In this document: piece after piece, positions 1 through 11,219 of the stretch
How positions within the stretch are numbered: position 1 is the stretch's first letter
Layout: every line of letters begins with the position of its first letter
NCBI RefSeq assembly: GCF_003265705.1
Contig: NW_020313045.1
Span: 2,138,115 to 2,202,114 of the forward strand
Direction of reading: 5' to 3'
From: Callorhinus ursinus
Lineage: Eukaryota > Chordata > Mammalia > Carnivora > Otariidae
Length of the DNA stretch: 64,000 nt
Notes under the pieces: generated by a model
Databases searched by the model: none
What the model saw: the letters and a program-made list of their open reading frames with translations, nothing else
Told to the model about the DNA's origin: nothing
Translations under genes and position numbers: made by a program

Positions 1-300
1 AACGCAACATATTTTAAGAAAAAAGGAAAAGAAGAAGATAACAGGAGAGGAAGAAAAGGGGAGTATGTCAGAGGGGGAGACGAACCATGAGAGATGATGG
101 ACTCTGAAAAACAAACTGAGGGTTCTAGAGGGTAGGGGGGTGGGGGGATGGGTTAGCCTGGTGATGGGTATTGAGGAGGGCACGTTCTGCATGGAGCACT
201 GGGTGTTATGAACAAACAATGAATCATGGAACACTGCATCAAAAACTAATGATGTAATATATGGTGATTAACATAATAATAAAAAAAATTAAAAAAAAAA
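1..300 (+). mobile_element. Carnivore L1 3' end (LINE-1, 3' UTR and poly-A)
   Basis: The segment holds the L1 3' UTR typical of carnivores: a G-rich tract, then GGTTAGCCTGGTGATGGGTA, GGAGCACTGGGTGTTAT, AATGAATCATGGAACACT and AAAAACTAATGATGTAATAT, ending in an A-rich tail at about 281-300. Only the last part of the element is visible, so it is either 5'-truncated or continues left of the window. No ORF2 remains. Low divergence from the remembered carnivore consensus suggests a fairly young insertion. Confidence 0.9.
130..152 (+). other. G-quadruplex-type motif in the L1 3' UTR
   Basis: Four G runs (3, 6, 6 and 3 G) are separated by 1-2 base loops, satisfying the usual G-quadruplex pattern. 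A G-rich polypurine tract in this position is a known feature of mammalian L1 3' UTRs, so it belongs to the element rather than to the host locus. Confidence 0.7.
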
Positions 301-444
301 GTTTTCTAGGATATCTCCTCCCACTCGTACACTGATGCTTGTATTTATATATCACATTTATCTTGGCCGCATAGTCCTAAGGCAGATGCCAGCAAACTCC
401 CCAATTTGAGTTCCTTTACCTTTGAAATGACAACTAAGTTCTGC

Positions 445-545
445 TCCAATATAGTTCTTTAAGCTCTTTGAAGGCAAGGATTGAGTTTGATCCTCCCTTG
501 TATCTTCAATGCTAATAATATACAGTAGTTGCTTGATAAATGCGT
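445..545 (+). mobile_element. L2 3' end fragment
   Basis: The stretch AGCTCTTTGAAGGCAAGGAT followed by a degenerate TGCTTGATAAATG matches the L2 3' end (stop-distal 'agctccttgagggcagggac...gctcaataaatg'). It is old and diverged; both limits are approximate. Confidence 0.6.
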
Positions 546-589
546 CATGAATCATGAATGCATGAGAGCCTGCTAGGTAAGCAGGGCAC

Positions 590-745
590 ATGACTTGACT
601 TCTATTCTCTTCTGGTTTTCTTATCTGTAAAATGGTCATATTAGCTTCCCCAAAGAACGCTCATATGGATTAAATAATATAAGTAATACTACCTGTATTA
701 CATTAGCACAGTGCTTAGGACACACCTATACTATACAGCTAATAA
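590..745 (+). mobile_element. MIR SINE
   Basis: Visible MIR core features: TTATCTGTAAAATGG, then GGATTAAATAATATAAGTAAT and CATTAGCACAGTGCTTAGGA. This is the 3' half of the element in sense orientation, with heavy point decay. Confidence 0.7.
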
Positions 746-1758
746 TATAACTATTATGATAATTATATACACCGTTTACATACAAGTAAGATACTAAGCC
801 AAGTCCTATGAAGGCTATGGAAAAATGGGATGGAAGAAGGTTCTCCTGCCTTTTACATCTACCTTGACAGGAAGACAAGAAACCTGGTACTGCCTGGAGA
901 GATCCCACAATGCTACAGTATTCCACTGAATTTCCATGTCATCAGGCTACATAGCTTCATCACATGAGAGTCAGTGCCTGGTATCAAAATCAGAAGAGGA
1001 GTCATCTGGCCTACGGGAACGTTCTCATGTGTATGTGTGACATATATCCTGTTTTGTATCTGTCTTCTTTTCCTAAGGATGTAAACTCATTCAATAGTAT
1101 GCGGTGCCTGACATGGGTGTTTCATAACCTGGAGAGCTATACTCTCCTTCCCTGGGTACCTTAGCTCATAGTAATAATGTGCAACAGTATCTTCATTTTG
1201 ACTTGGAAGATAGTTGTATCCACAGAATAACCCAACACCGGAAGTTCTGCTGCTTTACTTGTGAAATTTTTAAGAGTGTTTTCCCTAAAGGTGTAACATG
1301 CTAAGTAAAGCTAATTAAACATTTTCGAGCCGATTTCTTAATTATCATTTTTATTTTTATTTTCTCAATTATCATTTTTAAACATTACAACACGATAACA
1401 ATTATCTATTACTTTGAAATCAAAAGTAACATCGGTTTTGTTACAATGTGTTTTGTGTTTCAACAAAAACTTTGGAGGGAAGTCCCTAAAAAATATGAAG
1501 TGTTATGCAAATATAAGGTAGTCTATAAGTCATGTAAGATGGACCTTACTTTATCCTATCAAGAATTAAAGTACAGAGGCTACTATTCTCTGTTTCAGAG
1601 TAATACAGCTTAATGTTCTCAGAGAAATTATATTCTTCCTTAGGAAGTAATAACATTAACCATGGCACCCACTAAAGAGATGTCAGAATATAAAATGACT
1701 TCAGGTCATTTTTTTATGGCAAGGCTATCAAACATAGGATGGAGACGTATGTGTGTAT
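746..1758. other. Non-coding sequence, no element recognised
   Basis: No exon, RNA gene or confident repeat is visible. The part from about 1320 to 1470 is strongly AT-rich. Short open frames on both strands have no recognisable content. Confidence 0.5.
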
Positions 1759-1759
1759 G

Positions 1760-1779
1760 GAGAGAGAGAGAGAGAGAAG
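1760..1779. repeat. (GA)n microsatellite
   Basis: A run of about ten GA dinucleotides, with no SINE body next to it. Confidence 0.85.
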
Positions 1780-2640
1780 ACACAGAGTCCTCTGTAAAAA
1801 TCTAAACTATTTCTATCATATTTCCCAGGACAGTATCTCCACAGAGAATTCTGCACAGAGATGTAAGGCCAGGGAAGGAAATGTAACACCCAGAAAATCA
1901 ACATAAAGCTCATTTCTCTACTATACGCTTAAGAATTAATTGAATATAAGTGGGCGAAAATAGATGGCAAGTGATGTCAATGAATTAACTTATTTTTGTT
2001 CAAGCACAGTAACAGATGTTGGCTAGATCCTGTCTTCCCATACATCCATATCTAGGACTGCATGATCAGATTTGGAGCTCAAACCAACAACTCTTGGAGG
2101 AGGCATCAGTAGTTGCCCAGAAACTCTTCAGGCTAGCCAGTCCCAAGTCAGTCTCAGAGCCCCCCTTCCAGATCTGATAAAAGGCAGAAAAAGGCACTGT
2201 TATTTCTTCAGTTCTTCCTAGCATCCCATAAGGGGTCACCACTGGAAAGCCTGGGCCAATGTATCTCATAGTATTTCCTCTTTCCCCCAGGACCCAGCAC
2301 AAGACTGTGTGTAAAATGGTAGGACAGTCAGCTTTCCACATGACAGCCACCCAAGGGAGAGCACACCGAAGTGAGCCCACCTGCTTCCTGTGAAAAGTCA
2401 ACCCAAGCCTGTGTTTCTTTACTTCGTGAGCAAACCAGGTGCTCTGCAGGTAACCTTCAAACACTCCAAACACCTTAAAGATTAACTTGAAGTGTAATTA
2501 CTCTATAAAGTAAAATAAGCATGGAAAAAAAGTGTCAGGTTCCCAGAATGAAACTCTACAATCTAATTTGACATCCTGATGTCAGAGTTATCCGAGTTTA
2601 TAAATGACAGTCAAGGTATATTGTGTGCCTAAGAGACACA
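1780..2640. other. Non-coding sequence, no element recognised
   Basis: It contains a 135-codon open frame on the minus strand (2066-2473) that I cannot assign to any family; no splice-like structure or codon pattern supports it. Otherwise nothing is visible. Confidence 0.5.
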
Positions 2641-2654
2641 TGACATATGTGTAC

Positions 2655-2800
2655 TGGGAACATGGAGTAAGGAATAATTACATTGCCTGCCTTCAAAGAG
2701 CTTCCAACATGATGTTATAGACAAAAAAAAAAAAATTAAGTCAACATAAATACAATGTAAAATTACAGAAGTGTTAAGAAGAGAGACTAAACAGATGGAA
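2655..2800 (-). mobile_element. L2 fragment (degenerate)
   Basis: TGCCTGCCTTCAAAGAGCTT followed by an AGACA-AA word is the reverse-strand signature of the L2 3' region ('ccctgccctcaaggagctta...agacagac'). An A13 run has expanded inside it. Limits are uncertain. Confidence 0.5.
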
Positions 2801-3044
2801 GTGAGTAGACTGAATTATGAACAACATTTTGCAAACTCTCAATTAGATCACAATTTCAAGGTCCATTAGTTTTTTCCCATGCCTCTGGGTCCCCTCTGGC
2901 ATTTTAGCCTCCCCTCTATCAGGATACAAGAGAGAAAGGCAGTAAAGGTGCCCAGGTAAATGGCTTTGATCAAGTCATACTGCGGGGGCCACCGTAACCA
3001 AACGGGGATACCCACTCCCAGCTGACAGCAGAGCATATGCTCTA

Positions 3045-3560
3045 ATGTTCATTCATTCATCCCTCACATATTTACTGAGTGCACACATGTCAGGCACTGG
3101 GCTAGGCCTTGGAGAAATATTTGTCCCTGCTCTCAGGAGAGAAGGTTTCATTTACTGTGGGATACAACACAGGCTAAATCATCAGACAAACAAATAGGAA
3201 TTTCAGATACAGTTGGGTGCTTTGAAGAGAAAAGAACAGGATGATGCAACCGCCTATGCAGGGCATGGAGAGGTAATTTTACCAAAGGTAGTCAGGAGGA
3301 CCTCTCTAAGGTGACATCTGAATGACAAAAATTCAGAGGTCAGAAGGGCAGAGCACATCAGGCCAAGGGAGGAGCAAATGCAAAGGCCTGGAGACAAAAA
3401 CAGTTCATGAGCTGGAGGAACAGAACAGAGGCCAACGTGGCAAGATGAAGGAAGGGGGGCGGTGCACAGAGGGGCAGGCAGGAACCAGGTGCTGGTAAGG
3501 AGACTGGTTTTGTTCTAGATGTGACAGGGAAGCAGGGAAATGACATGATCCCACATAAAG
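3045..3560 (-). mobile_element. L2 3' part
   Basis: Read on the plus strand the element begins with TTCATTCAT and TTTACTGAGTGCACACATGT, then CAGGCACTGGGCTAGGC and the 'TGCAAAGGCCTGGAGA' and 'GACATGATC' words. This is a long L2 3' UTR plus the end of the reverse transcriptase region in antisense. It abuts an L1 copy at about 3575. Confidence 0.8.
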
Positions 3561-3574
3561 TCTTGTTTCTCAAT

Positions 3575-4165
3575 TAAAAAAAAATTTTGGTAACAGCTTT
3601 ATTGAAATATAATTCAAATTCCATAGGATTTACCCACGTAAAGAGTACACTTGCATGGCTTTTAACATATTCCTTTCCTCCCACTCCAGCCTGATAACCA
3701 CGAAATGTACTCTCCGTCTTGACTGATCTGCCTATCCTGAACATTCCACCTAAAGGGAATCATAATGTGGCACTTTGTGACTGGCTTCTTCACTTAGCAT
3801 GTTCTCAAAATTCACCCATACTGTAGCAAGTATCAACACCTCATTTTTTTATTGCCAAATTATATCCCATTGTATAGATACACCACATTTTGATCATTCA
3901 TTCAATTTGATGGACATCTGGGCTGGTTCCGTTTTTGGCTTTTAGGAATAATGCTGCTATGAACAGTTGTGTGTAAGTTTTGCATAGATATATGCTCTCA
4001 TTTCTCTTGTGTAACTAGGAGTGGAACTGCTGGATCATATAGCAATCCTATTCCGAACCTTCTAGACTATTTTCCAAAGAGCCTACACCATTTTATATCC
4101 CCACCAACAACATAGGAAGGCTCTAATTTTTCCCTATCAGCAGCAGCACTTGGTATATTTGTCTT
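3575..4165 (-). mobile_element. Old L1 (L1M-type) 3' UTR and ORF2 end
   Basis: Plus-strand landmarks in order: GCTTTATTGAAATATAATTC, a gapped 'GATAACCACGAAATGTACTCTC', CTGGCTTCTTCACTTAGCAT, TATCCCATTGTATAGATACA, AATAATGCTGCTATGAACAG and GGAGTGGAACTGCTGGATCA. Together they are the reverse complement of an L1M 3' end running back into ORF2. It is 5'-truncated and full of small lesions. Confidence 0.85.
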
Positions 4166-4169
4166 TATG

Positions 4170-5520
4170 ATGAATACATTTTTAAAAGATCCGAAAAACA
4201 TTTAAGGATCACTGCTTTTAAAAATAACTGTAAAAGTCAATGCTTATTAAGAGTTTTGAAGATCTGAAGGGCTTCTGGAATTCTAAATGGTAATGGGATG
4301 TTTAAGGGGAGCAGAGGTCTCTTTCCATGAAACCGCCACCAAGCAGAAAATAAGGGTGAAGAGCCTAAAAGCGGAATATAGATGTTTGCTTAGAATTTGT
4401 TCAAACTGCATCTAGCTTCATAACCAGGTAAAGAAACTACCACACTCCTGTTGGTACCTTTCTCTCACTTGTTTGTTTTTAGGTGGCAAAAAGCAAGCAT
4501 TCAAGTAGAAATTTGTTGCCTTTTTCCGGAAGTGTTTGGAACACAATGTTACCAATCATTGTGTTTGGAAGGGAAGCCCTTTCTGGAGCCAAAGCCTCCT
4601 GCGGTTGGAAGGCTGGGCATGAAGCTGGCGGCTTCCATGCTGCCTGAGAGGACAGCCCTGTGATCACATACTGAAAGGCTAGTTCCCAAGGGGTGCTGGG
4701 AAGGGCTGAGTCCTGGGCAACTAGTTCAGTGGCCTTAAAAGTACAATGGGTGGATTGACATGCTCTCCTAACTCCACCCTCATCATTGCACGGGCCCATT
4801 AGAAGCAGAGAATGAGCAGGAAATCCAATGGACTGCCTACCTGAGTCCTATCTTATGCTTAGGGAGCAGGGGTAGCAAATCCTAAAGTCATCGGAGTAAG
4901 CGAAAATTATGAAGAGTCAAAAACTACACTCAAAAATCCCTTAAGTTAAACAAAATATTTACCTGCCACTTGTAGCTCAATAGACCGTTTTTCAGTAAGC
5001 CCAACACAGCTAGGTTTTCCTCCATCATTGGAACAGAAATATTTCTTCAGTGAAGCACCAAATGATCAGCTAAGCACCAAAGAGTTGCCTTATGTTTAGG
5101 GGCCATATTGTGAAAACAAAAAACAGAAAACACCATACCTTCGAGGTATAGAATCATACACAGAATAGGAAGAAATTCACCCTCAAGAGAGGTGGGCACA
5201 GATTCCTGACTCTGTCTCACATTGACTCCGGGGCAAATGCTCAAGGAATGGAAGAGCAAGGAAAGAACTATTTAAATTGCTGTTACTATTTCTCTGTCTC
5301 TGTCTCTTTCTCTCATTAAATATAAGCTAGTTAAAAATATGGATGATGCAATTCACTGAAATCAGTTTCAGAAGTCCAAAGTTTAGGCAAAAATCATCTT
5401 TGTCGTAGATCATAAGGCAGAGACTCAATTGCCAAAGAGATGTCAGATCACAGGTTTCAGTAATGAGATTCCAGAGACTAGAAAACACGTTGTAGTGGCC
5501 AACCCTAGAAGTGGAAGGCT
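4170..5520. other. Non-coding sequence, no element recognised
   Basis: No repeat, exon or RNA is identified. A short CT-rich patch lies at 5289-5314. Opposing open frames at 4451-4663 (plus) and 4479-4799 (minus) overlap each other and look accidental. Confidence 0.5.
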
Positions 5521-5524
5521 ATTT

Positions 5525-5665
5525 AGATCTTATCTAGCTTAAACCCCTCGTTTCAGAGTTGAGGAAAATGGGCTTCAAAGCTATTTCGTGACTTATCCAA
5601 GGTCACAAGGCTGATAAGTAGCAAAGCCCGGCCTGGGGTGCAGACTGCCTGACTTCTATTTTACA
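5525..5665 (-). mobile_element. MIR SINE
   Basis: Plus-strand text reads GAGGAAAATGGGCTTCAAAG, then TATCCAAGGTCACAAGGCTG and ATAAGTAGCAAAGCCCGGCC. This is the reverse complement of the MIR tRNA-like 5' half and core ('gcccaaggtcacacagctagtaagtggcagagc'). Confidence 0.8.
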
Positions 5666-5871
5666 AATTCTGATGAATCAAAGAAATAGCTCAAAGGTAA
5701 AAGTATACCTAGTGGTTCCGAACTCACTATTCATCACACGTTATACCAATTAAAATGCAATATATGGTGATTATTGTTGTGCTTTAATCATATTGTGTTG
5801 TCTACAACAGGCTGACGGACATGTGTTTTGGAAAATCAAATAAAACCACAGAGTTGGTTGTCACTGGCTCT

Positions 5872-5908
5872 GTTTTTTGTTTTGTTTTGTTTTGTTTTGT
5901 TTTGTTTT
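5872..5908. repeat. (TTTTG)n simple repeat
   Basis: Seven near-perfect TTTTG units. No SINE body flanks it, so this is an independent low-complexity expansion. Confidence 0.9.
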
Positions 5909-5909
5909 A

Positions 5910-7690
5910 ATTTACATAGTCTCAGCTTGCCTTTGGGGAATTTACAGACCAAAGCAAACCTGTTCCCTAGAGACACTGTGGAAACAGTTCTTAAAGCAAA
6001 GTTATTCTCTTTGTTGTTGCGGTCACTTATAATCAGAGAAATCAGAACGTCAGCATGATTCCACAGAATTACATAGCAACTGCAGTTGGACCAGAATCCC
6101 CCTCAGCAGACCTAGGAATCACCAGTAGCTGAGAATAATACCCACAATTCAAGATCTGACTTGGGCCCAGAAAGCTAGAAGGATTTTTTCCCCCTCCTTA
6201 TAAATGTATCTGTTCCCCATTCTCCGCCCCAACCCCTCTCTTCTTCCTTGAAATCTGAGTAGGACTCCTCTGCCTGGTGACCTGTTGGAATATACTTGCT
6301 TGTTTGCTTTCTCCTGTGTTTTTCTTAATGTAATAACTTGAAATGTCAACATGAGGTGACAAGTAAATCCTCAGTCAAAATAAGTTTGCAACCAGACAGG
6401 AGGAAGAAAAGAAAAAGCATGTGGAGAGCCGGCCATGGAGGCTGTTGAATGGTGGCCAAATCCATGGCCAAAGCACTAGTAAAGCCCAGCATTTATTATC
6501 ATCACACAAGATCATTCCTGTTCTCTTATTCAGCAGGCTGCATTCTAGATCTTTCCCTCTGGGACTCAGCATTTGCTCTGGTTCTATATCTACTGCAACA
6601 AATAGGTACAGAAAGATCACGGCACGCTGTCTGGATATAGACTCTGGCTTCATTACTCAAAGCCAGAGGTACTTACAGGAAGGATATGTGTCAAATCAGA
6701 GGGGGGAAAAAACGTGTATTGCTTTTTAAGTTTCCCGGTGAGGCAGAAACTTAGCAAGTTAACGATATCGTCTGTGATGCACATGGGAGAGAATCCAGGC
6801 TTTCCCATTCCACCTTGTAATGGAGTTTGGGAGAATTGAGTTTTGGCATAATCTGTATGAAAGGAAAAGTGAAGGTTGGTGAAGTTGTAAATCACGGAGA
6901 GGCGACAATACCGACCGGCCAGCAACTGGCTGCTTTCGTGGGGTCTCTGGCACCAGCTCCAGGAACTATACCAAGTGTCCTCAAAGCAAAAATAGGTCAT
7001 AATGTGAACGTGTCACCATTTTAAGCAGTTTCCATATTTCCACCATAAATTCTACCCCTTTCTTCCTCGCTTTGGTTGTGTTGGCCCTGTGGCAGCTAGG
7101 GCAGCTTGCTTCCATAGGACCTAAGCTGAGAGGGATGAGTTACAAACCCAAATCCCAGTGTTTGTTAAGGGGATTTATGCATTAGGTTCTCTGAAACTTT
7201 ACCCAGAAAGTCTTCCTCATTCCTCTGTTGGGTTTCCGGAAGAGAGAAATCCCCGCTGCATATCTCCCTTTGACTCAATGCTGGATACGGGCACATATAA
7301 ATCCTGCTAATGACTTCTGCCTGTGGCTGACAGGTTCTGGTCTTTGGTGAGAGCTGGGTTCTCACCAAAAACTACTTTTTGTTTATTTCCTAAGAGGATT
7401 TATTGCAGGATGTCTTCAGTGAGCATCAGCATTCCCCACGATGGCTGTCAACACCCTTCATTTAGTTGGGTGCTCCAAATGGAGGGATCTAATTCATGCT
7501 GTCGGATCTGGGACCCTAAACATTCTAACATTCAGAATTTAAAATCATCTTGCGTAAAACCTAAGGGCCCTGTTTTGGGAGTTTCCTTTTTTGGAGATGG
7601 GAAGACGTTACCTTCTTAACACATTTCATTCTTGAGATACAGAACTCTTGGTTTTCCTTTGGGAATTTCCACCACCTGGAGATGGGGGTA
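5910..7690. other. Non-coding sequence, no element recognised
   Basis: Unique-looking sequence with several overlapping short frames around 6375-7020 on both strands, none recognisable. A G-rich run lies at 7683-7703. No exon can be supported. Confidence 0.5.
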
Positions 7691-8150
7691 GGGGGGTGAG
7701 GGTGCTTGGGGACTGACTGATTTCAGATAATCAGAATATGCCTTATCTCCCTATGGTTATGGGGATTGCTTCAGGAATGGACACATAATTCATTCAGACT
7801 AAGAAGGCATGGTAAGAATCTGTGGCTTCTGTGAAAGAGAAGTATTTCTCCTTTGATGGTATTAGTGATGTGATGGAAGCTGTGAAGTCTGGAGCTACAA
7901 CCATCCTGCATCCAGAAGAGGCTAAAGCTAACAACAGCCATAAAGAACCTAAGAATGGAACCAACTAAGAAGAACCTAAGAGCAAAGAGATGGGTCCTGG
8001 TGATATATGGTTATTCCCTGGACTCAGCTATGCCTGAAGCTAGTTACCATGTACTTTTCAATTACATGAACCAATAAACTCTTTTTACTTCAGTCTATGT
8101 GAGCTGGGTCTTCTCTCTCTTGCAACTGGAATAATAGTAATTGATAACTA
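7690..8150 (+). mobile_element. Old solo LTR, MLT1-type (ERVL-MaLR)
   Basis: Several ordered words match MLT1 LTRs: the 'GGTTCAGGAATGGACACATAAT'-like word near 7770, 'TGAAGTCTGGAGCTACAACC', 'ACATGAACCAATAAACTC' with a polyadenylation-like AATAAA, then 'TGTGAGCTGGGTCTTCTCTC' and 'CTTGCAACTGG'. No internal region or second LTR is seen, so it is a decayed solo LTR. The exact subfamily is unresolved. Confidence 0.6.
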
Positions 8151-8269
8151 AATTCAGTAAAGTAGACTCTGGTATATATATATCAAGTCCCTGATCAAGA
8201 TTATAACAATCTTGACATCTTGAACAGAGATGCCGGCAGAGTCCTTTAATACGCCATCCTTCTTGTAAC

Positions 8270-8490
8270 TTCCAGCACCTTGCTCGCCCTCCCAATCATG
8301 CACCCCTGCTCCTGGTCTGTAACCTTCCTCACTACTGCTTTTTGCCCTTGGCATATACGCAAGCTCTTGACTTTCCCATCTTATGAAACGTCCTCCTTTA
8401 TTCATCCCTCATTTTAGCTGTCACCTTATAACTTATATCTTCTTTCCTGGTCAAGCTTTCTGAAGTAGTCTATACCAATCCTTCCCAAAG
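8270..8490 (+). mobile_element. Possible L2 coding-region fragment
   Basis: The word CAAGCTTTCTGAAGTAGTCT near 8453-8472 resembles the L2 reverse-transcriptase region ('aagctccttgaaagagtagtctac'). The preceding pyrimidine-rich sequence fits the same element loosely. This is a weak call. Confidence 0.35.
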
Positions 8491-8654
8491 CTTCAGTTCT
8501 GCAGACGGTTAACTAAAAAAGAGTATACCATCGAGTATATTTTAGGAAATGCTCCAGGTGGTAGCCTCCTTTCGGACAGTAACAATTAACGTGAGAGTAT
8601 TAAAGGCTCTGGGAATACTTACAGAGATGAAGACTATTCAATTTTATTTAACCC

Positions 8655-8760
8655 AGTGTTTTCAAAACTTATTTGACGATGGAAACCACCCCCTCTTTAA
8701 TTCTGCTTAGAATCACTTAACATCTCAGGGATCTAGACTTCTGAGGAACATAAGTTGGGA
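8655..8760 (+). mobile_element. hAT-type DNA transposon relic
   Basis: CCAGTGTTTTCAAAACTTAT followed by TTGACGATGGAAACC and a 3' part GGAACATAAGTTGGGAAA resembles short hAT (Charlie-like) non-autonomous elements with 'cagtgtttctcaaact' ends. Heavily decayed; the family is not resolved. Confidence 0.4.
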
Positions 8761-8830
8761 AAGGATAGTTCTATGCACTGCCTTCCTCTTTCACGTCTCA
8801 TTTATTCACTTAAAATGATTACAAAACCTT

Positions 8831-9049
8831 TTCTTTTTTTTTTAAGATTTATTTATTTATATATTTATTTATTTGACAGAAAGCAGCACAGTGAGAGAGG
8901 GAACGCAAGCAGGGGGAGTGGGAGAGGGAGAAGCAGGCTTCCCGCTGAGCAGGGAGCCCGATGCGGGGCTCGATCCCAGGACCCTGGGATCATGACCTGA
9001 GCCGAAGGCAGACGCATAATGACGGAGCCACCCAGGCGCCCCCCCCCCC
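8831..9049 (-). mobile_element. SINEC (CAN-SINE, tRNA-Lys type)
   Basis: Antisense copy: poly-T and AAGATTTATTTATTTAT on the left, the CT/GA-rich region, then GATCCCAGGACCCTGGGATC and CCACCCAGGCGCC on the right. Target-site duplications GATTACAAAACCTT (8817-8830) and GATTACAGAACTT (9050-9062) flank it. The 5' end has grown into a ten-base C run. This is the subfamily with an 'AGGACCCTGGGATC' body. Confidence 0.95.
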
Positions 9050-9189
9050 GATTACAGAACTTCTTAAATACCAAAAGTATACAGCATAATATAATATACT
9101 TGTAGCTATTACCAGCTTTGCCAGATCTTAATGAAAAAGAAAAACATCTAAATCACATCTGGCGAAAGATTTACAGTGTCCAAATGTTC

Positions 9190-9565
9190 CATTTCTCTCG
9201 TGTCTCTTTATCTTAACGCACATTCCCTTTGTCTTGAATATCGCATCTCCCCTTTCCCCACCATTCTTTGCCTGGCGATATCCTCCTCCTGTTCAAGACT
9301 CAGCTCAGCTACTACCCCCTCCAGGAAACCTTTCCTGTTCCCTCCTGTTCCCCAGCCCATCAGGGTTCTGTGGCCTTCCTCCAAATTCCCAGAGTTCCCT
9401 GAATGTACCCCTATCAAAAGATAGCAATTATCATATTCTTAGCTAATTGTCTGCTTACTCAGTGGTCTCCTTTACTGGACGAAAAAGTTCCTTAAGGACA
9501 AGAAACTGTCTTTTCTTCCTGCGTCCTCAACGTCCTGTGCAGTGCCAAGACTATCAGAGAAACTA
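9190..9565 (+). mobile_element. L2 3' end
   Basis: Ordered L2 words are present: TTCTTTGCCTGGCGATATCC, TTCAAGACTCAGCTCAGCTA, CCAGGAAACCTTTCCTG, AATTGTCTGCTTACTCAG and CTTAAGGACAAGAAACTGTC. It spans the end of the coding part and most of the 3' UTR, in sense orientation. Confidence 0.85.
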
Positions 9566-9754
9566 CTTCAATGTTTCGTGACCGCCTCATGAACGCTGCA
9601 GGGCTTCTTGGTGGGGTGGGTCTTCCCTGCGCAGAACATCATTGTACAAGTCAGCCACCAGATTTCTTGACTACTGTGTTGTCCTGACTTCTGTACATTT
9701 GACCCGGTCACTTATCTTCCTCTGAGAATGCTGTCTCCACTTTCATTTTTCCGT

Positions 9755-10350
9755 CTCAAAGCAAGTGAATCAGCTAGGATGTCCTCTGCTTCGAGTAGCA
9801 GGAAACTATCTCTTAAAAGCTTAAGCCATCAGGATACTCATCTAAGAAGTCTGGAGGTGAAAGGCTTTGAGGTTGGTCATTGTGGATCCAGGCTTTCCTT
9901 CCATTTGTTCTACGGGCATTAGTGTACTTGTTTTTTTGTTTTGTTTTTATCTTCATACGTGTCACCTCGTGGTTGCAAGCCGGCGGCCACGGCTCCAGAA
10001 TCCTGTCCGCCCACTGTGTGCCAAGGCAGGATGCCTTCATGAGGCTCTGTCTTTTTACCAGGGAGAAAATCCCTCCTCAGAGCCCCTGGCCCATTTCTCC
10101 ACGTAGCTCCCAGGGCAGAACTTATGCTATGCGTGGCCCCCCCAGCTTGCCAGGGAGGCTGGGAAAGTGAGCATCTGGCCCAGGGGACTAGAAAACACCA
10201 TGACTGGCTTCACCTGACCGGGATTCGCCACCTGTGGCTGGCAGAGGGGCCAACCTCCCTGAAATCCGGGGGCCTCTATCCACCAGCTGAACAAAACTGG
10301 GCTTCTCTTAGCAGGGATGAAGAAAGCAGGGGAGAGCTAAGGGATGGGCT
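9755..10350. repeat. Possible old interspersed repeat, class unresolved
   Basis: Scattered words (GAGTAGCAGGAAAC, CTTAAGCCATCAGG, AAGTCTGGAGGTGAAAGG, TTGTGGATCCAGGC, and 'CGTGGTTGCAAGCCGGCGGCC') recall a recurrent mammalian interspersed repeat, but I cannot name its family. The rest looks unique and moderately GC-rich. Confidence 0.3.
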
Positions 10351-10635
10351 GCCCGGTAGGCAACACAACGTGCCTGCCACAGTAACGCCAGGATGGTTAT
10401 CAGGGTACAGCCCCCCGGCTGTGATACCAAAAGATTCGAGTTTCGAGGCTGCCGCTTCTCCCTGACCAGCCACAGGCCCGTGGCCAGCTCCCGGTGTCGG
10501 TGTTCGTTCGCTCTGACGGGAGGAAGTGTATCATGTGAGCTGACTAATGACGTTTAAAAGAGAAAAGAAGCTTCTATTCATCCAACTTCTTAAGTTAGGC
10601 ATCTCGTGACATTTCTTAAGGCAGGAAAACATGTG

Positions 10636-11215
10636 TTCAGGCATTCATCCGACAGTTCCTGTGCATCTCCCCTGGGGCAGTTTTGGGTCACAGAGATAGT
10701 TAAGACAACCTCTGCCCTCAAGAGGCTCACTGTCTGGTGAACAAGACAAACATTTACACGAAGAGCTAAGCTGAACATGACAAGGGCCATAATGAAGATC
10801 TGTAGACAGTACCATGGACCAGAGAGGAGGTCAATGTGCCGGGTGGGGGAGGGATGCCCACAGCGCAGCTGTAGACAGCCGTGCGGGCCGTGTTCCGCAC
10901 ATCTCACAGCGGTGGACAGGGAAGCCCTGGATGCTGGCGTCCAAAGCCCTCTTAAGACAGGGAACATTTGCACGGGAGAAAAAGGAAGACCGCAGGTAGG
11001 ATGAGGTAAAGTAGGAGTCCGTGGAGAGGGGGGAAAAAAACAAACAAGTACAGTCGGTGGAAAATTCGGGATACAGTAAATGCTCTGGAGCAGACCTACC
11101 ATTGAGGGAAAGGGGTGGGGGGTCACAGAAAGGAGGCTGAGAGTCAGGTAAGCCTTTTTACAATCTGAACCTTATCCTTCAGTTGGCAGTGGAGAGTCAA
11201 TGAAAGTTTCAAAAC
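10636..11215 (-). mobile_element. L2 fragments (two patches of one copy)
   Basis: The plus strand shows CAGGCATTCATCCGACAG, CCTCTGCCCTCAAGAGGCTC and AAGACAAACATTTACAC near 10636-10770. The ACCTTATCCTTCAGTTGGCAGTGGAGAG word at 11168-11197 corresponds to an inner L2 segment. Both are antisense L2; the middle is badly eroded. The 178-codon minus-strand frame at 10590-11126 overlaps this copy and is not a gene. Confidence 0.6.
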
Positions 11216-11219
11216 ATTA

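Noticed and set aside
7690..8150. A provirus at the MLT1-type LTR
   Set aside because: No gag/pol-like sequence or second LTR is present; only a decayed solo LTR is seen.
10590..11126. 178-codon minus-strand frame
   Set aside because: It overlaps an antisense L2 copy and carries proline/cysteine-rich chance sequence.
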